The notes under the pieces were generated by a model. The model had not been told where the DNA came from, made no database searches, and saw only the letters and a list, made by a program, of their open reading frames with translations. From assembly GCA_963703745.1 (NCBI GenBank), contig CAVPFL010000008.1, positions 62,001 through 126,000 of the forward strand: a DNA stretch of 64,000 nt. The letters are read 5' to 3'. Below are positions 26,112 through 35,629 of this stretch, one piece after another (position 1 is the first letter of the stretch; each line of letters starts with the position of its first letter). The translations under genes were made by a program, and so were the position numbers. This DNA comes from AP-15 sp963703745 (lineage in GTDB: Bacteria; Pseudomonadota; Alphaproteobacteria; ATCC43930; CGMCC-115725).

Positions 26112-27176
26112 TCATGCCGGCGGACCCACCCGCGCAGCGGCGACCAGTGCTTGGCTTGCGGCATCGAACACTAATGAATCGTCCCCCGAGAAGCCAATTC
26201 TCACGGGCTCGCCGACGGCATGGGCCGCGATCGAGCCGTGTTCGAGGACCCGCAAATATCCGGCATTGGTGTCTACGACATAAAGGATCTCGCGACCCAT
26301 CGGCTCCAATTGCGCGATCCGTCCGCTCAGGCCGGAGCCGGTGAATCTCAGATGTTCCGGCCGCAATCCTACAGTCACTGCACCGGGCGCACCCTCGAAC
26401 GGAAACGCGACCGACCCGACCCACATAACCCCGTCCCTCGCCTCGCCGCTGATCGTGTTGATCGGCGGCGACCCGATGAAGCTCGCGATGAATAGGCTCT
26501 GCGGCCGGCGGTAGAGGTCATCTGGCGCGCCGATCTGCTCGATGCGGCCGGCGCGCATGCAGACGATGCGGTCGGCCATTGTCGTCGCCTCGATCTGGTC
26601 GTGGGTGACGAGCACCGTCGTCACCCCGAGCTTTTTCTGCAATGACTTGATTTCAGTCCGCATGGTCAGCCGGAGCGTCGCATCAATATTGGAAAGTGGC
26701 TCGTCGAGGAGCAGCAGCTGCGGCTCCTTGACCAGCGCGCGGGCGAGCGCCACGCGCTGCTGTTGGCCACCCGACAGCTCACTCGGCCGCCGGTCGAGAA
26801 GCTCTTCGACCTGAACGAGATTGGCCGCCGCCATGACGCGGGCGAGCGCCTCTGTGCGCGGGATTCGCTTAAAGCGAAGCGGGAACAGGACATTGTCCCG
26901 GACAGTCATGTGCGGGTAGAGTGCATAGGACTGAAAGACGATGCCGACGTTGCGATCCTTGGCTTCGACCTCGTTGACGATGCTGCCATCGAACAACAGC
27001 TCGCCGCCGCTAGGCAGATAGATCCCCGCAAGCATGAAGAGGCTGGTTGACTTGCCGCAGCCGGAAGGGCCGAGCAAGGCAACAAATTCGCCGTCCTCGA
27101 TCGTCAGATTCATGTCGGGGATGACCTCGACTGCCCCGAACCGCTTGGCGACGTGGCGGAACTCGACCTTCGCCAT
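26112..27176 (-). CDS. ABC transporter ATP-binding protein (UgpC/MalK-like)
   Basis: A 354-residue importer ATPase. Walker A GPSGCGKST at residues 36-44, signature LSGGQQQRVALARAL at 134-148, Walker B LLLLDEPLSNID near 154-165, switch His in VLVTHDQIEAT, and a C-terminal TOBE domain (VTVGLRPEHLRFTG) typical of the sugar/glycerol-phosphate CUT1 subfamily. It begins 5 bp after the second permease gene and ends the operon. It energises uptake through the two permeases. Confidence 0.95.
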   Translation of the reverse strand: MAKVEFRHVAKRFGAVEVIPDMNLTIEDGEFVALLGPSGCGKSTSLFMLAGIYLPSGGELLFDGSIVNEVEAKDRNVGIVFQSYALYPHMTVRDNVLFPLRFKRIPRTEALARVMAAANLVQVEELLDRRPSELSGGQQQRVALARALVKEPQLLLLDEPLSNIDATLRLTMRTEIKSLQKKLGVTTVLVTHDQIEATTMADRIVCMRAGRIEQIGAPDDLYRRPQSLFIASFIGSPPINTISGEARDGVMWVGSVAFPFEGAPGAVTVGLRPEHLRFTGSGLSGRIAQLEPMGREILYVVDTNAGYLRVLEHGSIAAHAVGEPVRIGFSGDDSLVFDAASQALVAAARVGPPA

Positions 27177-27181
27177 CGGCG

Positions 27182-28291
27182 TCAGCCCTTCACCCCGCCG
27201 ATCGACATCTGCATCAGATATCGCTGCGCGGCGAGGTAGAGGATGAGGCTCGGGACAAGGTAGAAGACGCCAACCGCAGAGACCACGCCGTAATCGACAC
27301 CCATCACGTCGTCGCGGACGTAGTACATGTAGAGGCTCATCGTCCAGTTAGTGTTCCGGATCAGGAACGTGAAAACGAAGATGTACTCCTCCCATCCGCG
27401 GATGAACGTGAAGACGGCTATTGCGAGAAGCCCGTTTCTGACTTGCGGAAGCACCACCAGCAGAAAGGCCTGGCGCCGCGACGCGCCGTCGGTCAGCGCG
27501 CTCATTTCGATGTCCCATGGCACGGCGTCGAAAAAGCCCTTCATGATGAAGATCGCAAAGGGCAGCTCGAAGGCGACGAGCACGAGAATGACCCCGAAAA
27601 GCGTGTCCAGGAGACCGATCCAATAGAGCATCAAAAACATCGGCACGATCAGGGTCAGCACGGGAAATGCATGCAGTACCAGCAGCGAACGCAGCATCGC
27701 GGCGCGGGCAGGGAACTGGAACCGCGACAGGTAGTAGGCTGCTAGCGATGCGACCGTCACGACAATGGCCGTCTGCGAGCCGGCGATCAGCAGCGAATTG
27801 CCAAAGGCTCGCCAAACGCTCGGGAATTGAACGGCACCGCGGACCGCCCCGACACGGGAGCGCACGACCGAGGCGAAATCGGGCTCAACCAGAAAAATGA
27901 AATTGCGGAGGTGCAGGTCTGGGCCGACCAGCAGGGCAAACGCGACAATCCCTACAAGCGCTATTACTGCTACGCCGAGCAACAGCTGGCGGCGGCTCCG
28001 AGCTAGCACCGAGGCCAACCAGAAGACTATGACGGCGGCCGCAAGGACGGCTACCGAGCGCCACAGAACCAACGTGTCGGCCACCCCGGTTCGCGCGGAA
28101 AAGGCGATCGTCACAAGCCAGAAGTAGGGCAAGATGATCGGCAACGAGACCGAGATCAGAAAGGCGTAGAGGGCCGCCGCCTTGGACCGGCGCACCGATC
28201 GGGCGCGCGCGGCCATTCTGTCCCAATCCACCGGCGCGGTGCGCTTGGAGTGAATGCCGGTAAGGGTAAGCGGCGCCGCCATCTCAATCAA
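27182..28291 (-). CDS. ABC transporter permease, MalG/UgpE-like with an extra membrane hairpin
   Basis: A 369-residue CUT1 permease. Besides the usual six helices it carries an insertion between helix 1 and the core: two added hydrophobic segments (VLWRSVAVLAAAVIVFWLA and LLLGVAVIALVGIVAFALLV). The EAA loop that contacts the ATPase is EMSALTDGASRRQAFLLVVL. Typical MalG proteins have about 290 residues. The start overlaps the end of the other permease gene by 8 bp. Confidence 0.9.
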   Translation of the reverse strand: MIEMAAPLTLTGIHSKRTAPVDWDRMAARARSVRRSKAAALYAFLISVSLPIILPYFWLVTIAFSARTGVADTLVLWRSVAVLAAAVIVFWLASVLARSRRQLLLGVAVIALVGIVAFALLVGPDLHLRNFIFLVEPDFASVVRSRVGAVRGAVQFPSVWRAFGNSLLIAGSQTAIVVTVASLAAYYLSRFQFPARAAMLRSLLVLHAFPVLTLIVPMFLMLYWIGLLDTLFGVILVLVAFELPFAIFIMKGFFDAVPWDIEMSALTDGASRRQAFLLVVLPQVRNGLLAIAVFTFIRGWEEYIFVFTFLIRNTNWTMSLYMYYVRDDVMGVDYGVVSAVGVFYLVPSLILYLAAQRYLMQMSIGGVKG

Positions 28292-29234
28292 CTTCGATGC
28301 GGGGATGCTGTAAGAGGCGTTGCAAGTCGAAGAAGCGCCATCCCGACAGTGCGGCGGTGGCGCCGATGCCGATCAGAAACAGCGCAAGTGCGGCGCCATA
28401 GCCGTATTGGCCGCTGGTAAATGCCCTCCGGTAGACATAAAGGGCGAAGACGGTCGTGTCGTAGAAGGGGCCGCCTTTGGTCAGAAGGAGGATGTATTCG
28501 AAGCTCACCAAAAGCGAGAGCGCCTGGTAGATCGTCACAAAGCTGATCGGCCAGCGCAGCACGGGCAGCGTAATGAAACGGATCTTCGCCAGAGTGCCGG
28601 CGCCGTCGACCTCCGCGGCGTAGAACAAATGCTCGGGAATGCCGCGTATCGCCGCGGTGAAGATAATCATGCCCAACGACGCGCCGATGAAACCATTGGC
28701 GATGATGATCAACGCGACCGGCGCGCTGGTCATCAGATCGAGCGGCTTCGCCAGACCGAGCAGCGGCATCAGGAGCTGGTTCAACAGTCCGACATCCGAG
28801 GGGTTGATGACCCACAGCCAGAGCAGAACATAGAGGACCGAGGGGCTCATGCGCGGCAGCAGCCAGACGCCACGAAAGAAGCCGCCGGATACTTTGTTTA
28901 GCGAGGTGGTGGTGAGCGCGAGCACGAGCCCGAATGTTAGGTTGAAGACGGCGAGCGTGGCAAAGGCATAGACGAATGTCAGACCGATGACTTGCGGCAG
29001 GCGGCGGTCACCCTCAAAGACCTTCTGATATTGCTCAGTCGTGAATTTGCTGATGCGCAGGGTGCGGTCGAGATCGGTGAACGATACCGCGATGTCGATC
29101 AGGACCGGGATGACAAAGAAGAGAAAGGTGAGCACAATCGCCGGGCCCAGGAACAACACGAAATTCGTCCGCCGGCGCGCCGTGGAACGGGTGTCGGCGC
29201 GGCGCTCGACCGGAAGCTCGGTCACTGCAGCCAT
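28284..29234 (-). CDS. ABC transporter permease, MalF/UgpA-like
   Basis: A 316-residue CUT1 permease with six predicted helices, starting FVLFLGPAIVLTFLFFVIPV, and an EAA-type loop YAAEVDGAGTLAKIRFITLP. Length is standard. It begins 4 bp after the binding-protein gene and overlaps the next permease by 8 bp, consistent with one transcript. It forms the translocation path with the partner permease. Confidence 0.93.
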   Translation of the reverse strand: MAAVTELPVERRADTRSTARRRTNFVLFLGPAIVLTFLFFVIPVLIDIAVSFTDLDRTLRISKFTTEQYQKVFEGDRRLPQVIGLTFVYAFATLAVFNLTFGLVLALTTTSLNKVSGGFFRGVWLLPRMSPSVLYVLLWLWVINPSDVGLLNQLLMPLLGLAKPLDLMTSAPVALIIIANGFIGASLGMIIFTAAIRGIPEHLFYAAEVDGAGTLAKIRFITLPVLRWPISFVTIYQALSLLVSFEYILLLTKGGPFYDTTVFALYVYRRAFTSGQYGYGAALALFLIGIGATAALSGWRFFDLQRLLQHPRIEVD

Positions 29235-29238
29235 CGGC

Positions 29239-30612
29239 TTATTTGACGATTACATCCTTGAGCGACGAGGTCGCCTCGTCGATGACAAAATCGGCCGCCT
29301 GCTGCCCGGACAGCCGGCCCGTCTCAACGCCCTGAAGGGCCGTGTAGATGATACCGTTGAGGTCGCCGAACTGCGGGTTATTGGGCAGGAATTTGGTGAT
29401 CCTTAGCAACTCTGTGGCGCGGGCGAGTGGCCAGGCATCGGCGTATCGCGGGTCTCTGAGCTGCTCCGACTTGATGCCGAGATGCGTCGTCGTGACCGCG
29501 TGGTCGGTGTTGAGATCGGCGTCAGAAGCGTGGCCGAGAAGGCGGACGGCCAAATCCGGATCCGCCACGCGGGTGGCGACCGCGTAGATGATCGGATGGG
29601 TCAAGCTGCCCGCCTGCCCACCCTTTTTTGCGGCTGGCCCGGCGATCCATCCCCAATCGGCAAAGAACCCGGCCTCGTCCTTTGGCAGACCGAAGGTCGG
29701 AAACGCATAAGTTCCGAGATCCCAGATGCCATACATCCAGAATGCCGCATTTCCCGTGTAGAACGCCTTGCGCAGCGCATCGAACTCCATCGACGTGTTG
29801 TTGGCCGGAATGACACCTTGCTTAACGCCACTCTCGAACCAACCGAACGCCGCGGCGAGCTTGTCGCGTTCGAGGAGAAGCTTGCCGGTGGCGGGATCGA
29901 TGAAATCGTTGCCGTAGGATTGGAACGCCATAATGTAGTCCGGCCCCTTGTTGGGCCGATGCAAGATGCCGTACTGGGCCTTGGTCTTGCTGATTACGCG
30001 CTTGGCGATGTCGATGACGTCGTCCATCGTCAGCTCGCCCGACAAAGTTCGCGCGGGCATCGCCTCGATGAAAGCGTCATCGTATTCGGCTTCGCGCAGA
30101 AGCTTCTTATTGTAGAAGAACATGCGCGCTTCGGCGTCTTGCGGAACACCGTAGATGCCGCCGGAACATTTTACCGACTGCCACAGCGACGGAAATATCG
30201 TGCCGAAATACTGAGGGTATTTGGCGATGTAATCGTCGAGCTTGAGCGCAAAGCCTTCCTGCTGAAAGGCGCAGATCCATTCATGCGCGGCGATGAACAG
30301 ATCCGGGCCCTGGCCGATGCCGAAGACCCTGAGGAGCTGCAGGGCATCATCGTCGAACCCCGGTGCTGGGCTTTCGTGGACTGCAACCTCCACGCGCTTG
30401 CCGGAACCTTCGGCCGCAAGATCCTTGTTGAGCCGGTCGGCTGCCTTCACCACATTGGCCGGACGCAACGGCCCCGATGGGTCCTGGCGCGACCACAGCT
30501 CGAGCTTCACAATGTTCTGCGCCAGCGCAGGTGCCGACGCGAAGATTGCCGCAGAACCGCCTCCTAGAGCGGCGAGTAGCAGCGTTGCAATTGCCGTCTT
30601 CACGTGTCTCAT
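29239..30612 (-). CDS. ABC transporter extracellular solute-binding protein
   Basis: A 457-residue family 1 solute-binding protein with a Sec signal peptide (MRHVKTAIATLLLAALGGGS, cleaved near ALAQ). The mature protein has the two-lobe CUT1 fold: LELWSRQDPSGPLRP, GQGPDLFIAAHEWICAF, GIYGVPQDAEARMFFYNKKL. The ATG at 30612 has GGGGAG upstream, so the longer ORF start is rejected. The neighbours suggest glycerol-3-phosphate or a glycerophosphodiester as ligand. The sequence alone does not prove it. Confidence 0.88.
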   Translation of the reverse strand: MRHVKTAIATLLLAALGGGSAAIFASAPALAQNIVKLELWSRQDPSGPLRPANVVKAADRLNKDLAAEGSGKRVEVAVHESPAPGFDDDALQLLRVFGIGQGPDLFIAAHEWICAFQQEGFALKLDDYIAKYPQYFGTIFPSLWQSVKCSGGIYGVPQDAEARMFFYNKKLLREAEYDDAFIEAMPARTLSGELTMDDVIDIAKRVISKTKAQYGILHRPNKGPDYIMAFQSYGNDFIDPATGKLLLERDKLAAAFGWFESGVKQGVIPANNTSMEFDALRKAFYTGNAAFWMYGIWDLGTYAFPTFGLPKDEAGFFADWGWIAGPAAKKGGQAGSLTHPIIYAVATRVADPDLAVRLLGHASDADLNTDHAVTTTHLGIKSEQLRDPRYADAWPLARATELLRITKFLPNNPQFGDLNGIIYTALQGVETGRLSGQQAADFVIDEATSSLKDVIVK

Positions 30613-30741
30613 CCTGCTCCCCTTATTTGCGCGACGCATTCCGTGCCGCCGCATCGCTTATTGCTTGCAAACCGTTACACCGCAATCATGAATGCCCCTG
30701 GGGCGCCGGTCTAGCCTCCACAACCGAGGAAATCAGCGGCG

Positions 30742-31557
30742 ATGTCCTTCAGTTTTCTCGCCCGCGAGGCCGGACGAGTCCATGTGTGCGGACACCGGGG
30801 CTACAGCCTCGTCTGCCCGGAAAACACGATGCCGGCCATTGCCGCCGCCAAAACTTGGGGTGCGACGACAATCGAGATCGATGTCGTGCTGACCGCCGAC
30901 GGAGAACCGATCGTGCTTCACGATCGGACGCTGGACCGTACCACAAATGGTCACGGCTTCGCTGCCGACCTGAATCTGGAGCAAATTCGCAGCCTTGACG
31001 CCGGAGCCGGCTTCGACCCTCGATTTGCAGGAACACGGGTTCCAACCCTCGCGGAGGCCGTCGATTGGGCAAAGCGCGAGGAGATGGGGATCTTCGTCGA
31101 GATCAAAGAGGCCGAGCGGCCCGACCTCGCTGTCGATCAAGTGGCTGCATTGCTGGAAGCGACGGGCACGACCGACAGGACAATCATCATCGGCTTCGAC
31201 CACGTCGTGCTGAAGCGCGCGGTAGAGCGCCACCCGGGGATCGGGATCCAGGCCATCATCCACGCCCGCCACCCCGACATCGTCGGCGTGTTGCGGGCGT
31301 GCGGTGCCGGATCCGTGTCAATCGAGCTCGACATGTTCCATCCGCTCGACGCGAAAGCGGCACACGATGCAGGGTTCTCCAACCGGGTCAACTTACCTCG
31401 ATCGGAGCGACTCCCGGCGTATCGGCAGGGCGGCCGCGACATCATCCCCTGTCTTGAGGAATGGATCGCCGAGGGCCTCATCGACACGATCTCCGGCGAC
31501 GACGTTCCCTTCTTGGCAAGACTCGTCGAGCGCGCCGGCGCGGCAGGCAGCCGGTAG
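30742..31557 (+). CDS. ugpQ: glycerophosphodiester phosphodiesterase (UgpQ-like)
   Basis: A 271-residue GDPD-family enzyme. It hydrolyses glycerophosphodiesters to glycerol-3-phosphate and alcohol. Signatures: VCGHRGYSLVCPENTMPA (catalytic His, Arg), IEIDVVLTADGEPIVLHD (metal Glu/Asp and second His) and GIFVEIKEAERPD. The cytoplasmic form is implied by the lack of a signal peptide. It is divergent from the ABC importer and 28 bp upstream of glpD, so imported diesters would be cut and oxidised in sequence. Confidence 0.92.
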   Translation: MSFSFLAREAGRVHVCGHRGYSLVCPENTMPAIAAAKTWGATTIEIDVVLTADGEPIVLHDRTLDRTTNGHGFAADLNLEQIRSLDAGAGFDPRFAGTRVPTLAEAVDWAKREEMGIFVEIKEAERPDLAVDQVAALLEATGTTDRTIIIGFDHVVLKRAVERHPGIGIQAIIHARHPDIVGVLRACGAGSVSIELDMFHPLDAKAAHDAGFSNRVNLPRSERLPAYRQGGRDIIPCLEEWIAEGLIDTISGDDVPFLARLVERAGAAGSR

Positions 31558-31585
31558 CAACCGCGGCTCTCTCGTCGGCGTTTCC

Positions 31586-33109
31586 GTGTTTGTCGAACGG
31601 TCGGATTTGCAGGGCACCCAAATTTTCGACATGTTGGTGGTTGGCGGTGGCATCAATGGCGTCGGGATCGCCCGCGATGCCGCCGGACGTGGCCTTTCGG
31701 TGCGGCTGGTCGAAAAGGGCGATCTCGCTGCAGCTACCTCTTCAGCTTCGAGCAAGCTCATCCATGGCGGGCTGCGCTACCTAGAGCATGGGGCGTTCCG
31801 ACTAGTTCGCGAAGCACTTGCCGAGCGTGAAGTCCTGCTCGCGAGTGCGCCCCACATCATTCAGCCGCTGCCTTTCGTGCTGCCCTACGCCCGAGGCTTG
31901 CGGCCCCGGGCACTGCTCCGGCTCGGCCTCTTCCTCTATGACCATTTGGGCGGTCGCCGTACCCTTCCCGGCACCCAGACTGTGGCTTTGCGTGCGCATT
32001 CGTATGGCGGGCCTCTGCAAGCGCATCTCACTACGGGTTTTGTCTACTCGGATTGCCAAGTGGACGATGCCAGGCTGGTCGTCCTCAATGCACGCGACGC
32101 CGCAGCGCACGGCGCGCAGATTTCGACCCGTACCGAGATGCGCTCGGCGCGGCCAAACGGCGCTTATTGGCGCATTCTCACCGAGAAGGAGGGTGTGACG
32201 TCGGAAGCCGCGGCGCGCATTCTCGTAAATGCGGCGGGACCATGGGCTGGCGAAGTCCTGCGCCGCGCGGGCCTGACCGAAAACAAAGCCGATCTTCGGC
32301 TGATCAAAGGGAGCCATATCGTGGTACCCCGCCTCTACAGCGGCATGCAGGCGTACATCCTGCAGAACGACGACCGTCGCATCGTCTTCGTGCTGCCCTA
32401 TGAAAGCAAATTCAGCCTCATCGGCACCACGGAGCTGCCCTGCTCCGGTGTTGGCGGGCCTGTCGCAGTCACGCCGTCGGAAATCGATTATCTCTGCCAT
32501 GCTGTGTCGGGCTGGTTCGCCAAGCCTATGGCGCCGCAAGACGTCATCTGGAGCTATGCCGGTGTCCGCCCGCTCCACGACGACCGGGAACCGAACGCCT
32601 CAGCGGTAACGCGCGACTATGTCCTCGCACTCGATGCCCCCACCGGCAAAGCACCGCTGCTGTCGATCTTCGGCGGGAAGATTACGACCTACCGGCGCCT
32701 TGCGGAGCACGCACTGGAAAAGCTCGCGCCGTTCCTGCCCGGCGCAAAAAGGCCGTGGACCGCCGGCGCTATGTTGCCCGGTGGCGACCTGCCGAATCGC
32801 GATCCTGCAACCTACGCAAAGGGCCTCGCGCACGATTATCCCTTTCTCGGCACTCCCGCGGCACTGCGGCTAGCCCGCAGCTATGGCAGCGATGCCCGGC
32901 GCATCCTCGGTTCCGCGCGCCACACGGAGGATCTCGGTCGCAGTTTCGGATACGGCTTCAGCGAGAGCGAACTCGGCTGGCTCGTCCAGCAGGAATGGGC
33001 GCTTACCGCAGAGGATGTGTTGTGGCGACGCTCGAAACTCGGCCTGCATCTGGACCACGACGCAACGAGGGCCATCGTCGAAGTGCTCGCAGGCTGCCGC
33101 CTCACTTAA
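31586..33109 (+). CDS. glpD: aerobic glycerol-3-phosphate dehydrogenase
   Basis: A 507-residue FAD-linked GlpD, oxidising glycerol-3-phosphate to dihydroxyacetone phosphate at the inner membrane and passing electrons to quinone. The FAD motif is MLVVGGGINGVGIARDAAGR. Also present are SSKLIHGGLRYLEHG, IFGGKITTYRRLAEHALEKL and the C-terminal accessory domain with LGWLVQQEWALTAEDVLWRR. The GTG at 31586 gives an N-terminus of the expected length. The longer ORF start overlaps ugpQ in another frame and is rejected. Confidence 0.9.
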   Translation: MFVERSDLQGTQIFDMLVVGGGINGVGIARDAAGRGLSVRLVEKGDLAAATSSASSKLIHGGLRYLEHGAFRLVREALAEREVLLASAPHIIQPLPFVLPYARGLRPRALLRLGLFLYDHLGGRRTLPGTQTVALRAHSYGGPLQAHLTTGFVYSDCQVDDARLVVLNARDAAAHGAQISTRTEMRSARPNGAYWRILTEKEGVTSEAAARILVNAAGPWAGEVLRRAGLTENKADLRLIKGSHIVVPRLYSGMQAYILQNDDRRIVFVLPYESKFSLIGTTELPCSGVGGPVAVTPSEIDYLCHAVSGWFAKPMAPQDVIWSYAGVRPLHDDREPNASAVTRDYVLALDAPTGKAPLLSIFGGKITTYRRLAEHALEKLAPFLPGAKRPWTAGAMLPGGDLPNRDPATYAKGLAHDYPFLGTPAALRLARSYGSDARRILGSARHTEDLGRSFGYGFSESELGWLVQQEWALTAEDVLWRRSKLGLHLDHDATRAIVEVLAGCRLT

Positions 33110-33267
33110 GAGATGAGTTTCTACTCTCCGGTCGCGCAAAGCTATGCGCGACGAAAACCGGAGATGCTGCTCGGCAGATCAGCTGATATAGGCCATCTAT
33201 GCAGGATAGTCGTTGGCATCAGATGCTTCTTAGCCGATATGGCGAGGCGCGCCGAGCGTCGCTCCCT

Positions 33268-33850
33268 TCAGAAAAGGAGCTTGCCTAGGAATGCCAGCAT
33301 CATGCTGTTGAATTTCTCCGGCCTTTGAAGGGGTACGAAATGGCTGACGTCGGGAAGTAGGATGAATTCCGCCCCCGGAATGCTACGGGCAAGGTGTGAT
33401 GCCTGAAACATCGTCTAAGTACCGGGCTGGGCTCGATATCCTTTAAACCGCTGGGATCCATCTTGCAGGCAAAGAAGAAGACACCTGCAGTCCGGAGGGC
33501 GGCATTCCTGGCGAGGACCAAAGCGGTGCATGCGCCGTCGCTCCAGCCCACAAAGGCTGCCTTTCCAGCTGGAGGTGGTCCATCACGGCCAGAACGTCGG
33601 ACGCCCTCAACTAATACGTGTACGGCCGCTCATCGCGCGTACTGTCGCCATGGCCCCGGCTATCGATGAGCACCGCCCGATAGCCGGAGTCCGCCAGGGC
33701 AGGAACCTGATAACCCCAATTACCGCTGTGGCCGAGACCACCATGCAGCATGATCACCGTAGGACCGGCCCCAAATGTCGCGTACCGGATTCGCGCGCCC
33801 TCATGGTCCACGTAACCTTGATCGTTCGTGGTCGGCAGGGGTTCGCCGCC
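33268..33850 (-). pseudogene. broken alpha/beta hydrolase
   Basis: In successive frames the minus strand gives GARIRYATFGAGPTVIMLHG, GLGHSGNWGYQVPALADSGY, RAVLIDSRGHGDSTRDERPY, then GWSDGACTALVLARNAALR (nucleophile elbow) and later FILLPDVSHFVPLQRPEKFN (catalytic His). This is one alpha/beta hydrolase split by at least three shifts and a lesion in the middle. The stop is near 33268. Parent function unknown, family MhpC-like. Confidence 0.75.
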
Positions 33851-34230
33851 GTGCTGTTTCGAAATTCGTGAGATCGTCGTCGCGTAGCTCCATCCTGACG
33901 CATCTCAAAGTACACGCGAACGCTCGCCAAGAGGCATGCAACTGCCGCTGTAACCATCGAAATCGAGCAATGAGGGGAAAAGCCCCTTCGTCGAACACCA
34001 TAATCTGACCGGCTGTCCGTTTCAATTTCCACTCCCAGCGCGTGTCGGTCGACCAACGAGACCGAACGAACACGGTTCCCTATCTGTGAGACCTCGACTG
34101 GCTCTAAGAATGGCCGCAAAGGGGCACGAAGGGGGCCCCCGCGGAGGCTGGGGTCGTTTGGCGGAGGAGGCCTTCGCCGGAATACCCGGCAACGGGCGAG
34201 ACGCGCCGTGCGCTCGTTCGAGACGCGCGG
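33851..34230. other. gene-poor interval
   Basis: About 380 bp between the broken alpha/beta hydrolase and a small ORF. Only shadow reading frames are present. Weak similarity to the hydrolase N-terminus (NFETARRRTP) may extend into it. No RNA gene, repeat or clear promoter was recognised. Confidence 0.5.
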
Positions 34231-34473
34231 CTAATGACGGACTGGCGCTCCGTCCTCGCCAGCGCGAAGCCGCTGCGCAAAGGCTAACGCTTCGTGCGAC
34301 CATTTCGCAAAGACGCTGGCCGCGACCTCTGCGGCCGAAGCAATGGCGTGTTCCAGGTTTCCAGGACCAAGCCGTGCGCGCAGTTCGAAGCGCTCATAGC
34401 CGAAACGGAACACGGCTACCGGCTCAGCGTCGAATTGGATGGATGCTAGTCCAAAGGTTGTTTCGTCGGGCAT
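34231..34473 (-). CDS. small hypothetical protein
   Basis: An 80-residue protein, MPDETTFGLASIQFDAEPVA, then FRFGYERFELRARLGPGNLE and a helical C-terminus (AIASAAEVAASVFAKWSHEA). AAGGAAC lies just upstream of the ATG. No membrane segment or known motif is present. It stands between decayed genes, so its function cannot be inferred. The 101-residue longer form lacks a good ribosome site. Confidence 0.5.
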   Translation of the reverse strand: MPDETTFGLASIQFDAEPVAVFRFGYERFELRARLGPGNLEHAIASAAEVAASVFAKWSHEALAFAQRLRAGEDGAPVRH

Positions 34474-34639
34474 GATCCTGTTCCTTTTGTGCGTGGCCCT
34501 GTGATTGTCTTGATAGGAGGGGTGGCTCCGGGTCATCGAGTACCCGCGGTCGCCGCGTGGAAGGACGTTGTCGCAATGTCCAGCTGTCTAGCATTATCGC
34601 CTATCGAACTCGCTAGACTTCGATGAGCGAGGCCATCCG

Positions 34640-35404
34640 ATGAGCTTTACCCGATACGGGTCACTCGAAGGCCGAACGGTGATCATCACCGGCGGCGCCA
34701 GTGGGATTGGCGCGTCCTTTGTCCGCGCCTTTGTCGAGAACGGTGCCAAGGTCGCGTTCCTCGACCAGCAGCGCGAAATCGGCGCAGCACTCGCCGATTC
34801 GCTCGGCGAAGGTGCGGCGCGTCCACTCTTCGTGCCCTGCGACCTCATCGACATCGCGGCGCTGCGCGCCGCGCTCGGCGGGATTCGCGGGGCACTCGGC
34901 CCCGCCGCCGTACTGGTCAACAACGCTGCCAACGATCAGCGCTACGAGTTCGACCAGATCACACCGGAGCAATTCGACCGAACGATTGCAGTCAATTTCC
35001 GCCATGTGTTTTTCGCGGCACAAGCAATCGTGCCGCAGATGCTCGAGCTGGGGTACGGCTCGATCGTCAATATGTCCTCGGTGTCGTGGATGCGCGGCAT
35101 CCCGCTTCTGGAAGCCTATGCCTCGGCCAAGGCAGCGATCGTTGGCTTCACCAATACGCTCGCCCGGGCGCTGGGGCCGCACCGTATCCGGGTCAACGCG
35201 ATCGCGCCCGGCACCGTGCTCACCGAGCGCCAGCGCCAGCTGTGGTTTCAGACCGAAGCGCAGGTCGAGGCGGCACGCGCGGCGCAATGCCTGCCCGACC
35301 TGATCGCGCCGGAGGACATCGCTAATCTCGCGCTGTTCCTCGCCTCCGATGACAGCCGGCTGATCACCAAACAGACGATCTCGGTCAACGCCGGCGTGCT
35401 TTGA
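34640..35404 (+). CDS. SDR family oxidoreductase
   Basis: A 254-residue classical short-chain dehydrogenase. TGGASGIGASFVRAFVENGA is the cofactor-binding loop, ALGPAAVLVNNAAN the NNAG-type motif. The catalytic Ser is in MSSVSW and the Tyr/Lys pair in EAYASAKAAIVGF. The downstream IAPGTVLTE is typical. It likely oxidises a sugar alcohol or hydroxyacyl compound using NAD. Beside it are pseudogenes, so no pathway context survives. Confidence 0.92.
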   Translation: MSFTRYGSLEGRTVIITGGASGIGASFVRAFVENGAKVAFLDQQREIGAALADSLGEGAARPLFVPCDLIDIAALRAALGGIRGALGPAAVLVNNAANDQRYEFDQITPEQFDRTIAVNFRHVFFAAQAIVPQMLELGYGSIVNMSSVSWMRGIPLLEAYASAKAAIVGFTNTLARALGPHRIRVNAIAPGTVLTERQRQLWFQTEAQVEAARAAQCLPDLIAPEDIANLALFLASDDSRLITKQTISVNAGVL

Positions 35405-35629
35405 CGAACCCTTCGAGCGAAAATAGATCAGATCAAGTCTGACCCGCATCCCGCGCCGAGGGCCGCTCCGCCTTTCCGTCGCGCTCGTTGAACCGGCGGC
35501 GGGCGGCGTCGACTTGGCCGCGCATATCTGCGTTCTTGTGCATTCGGTCCAAGTCCAAATTTTAGACCAAGGATGACTTCTATGAAACTCCTCCATGGGC
35601 CTAGCCGCCCCTAAGACCGGGAGAATTTG

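Noticed and set aside
31304..31585. N-terminal extension of GlpD from the longest ORF start at 31304
   Set aside because: It overlaps the end of ugpQ in another frame and would add about 94 residues with no counterpart in GlpD proteins.
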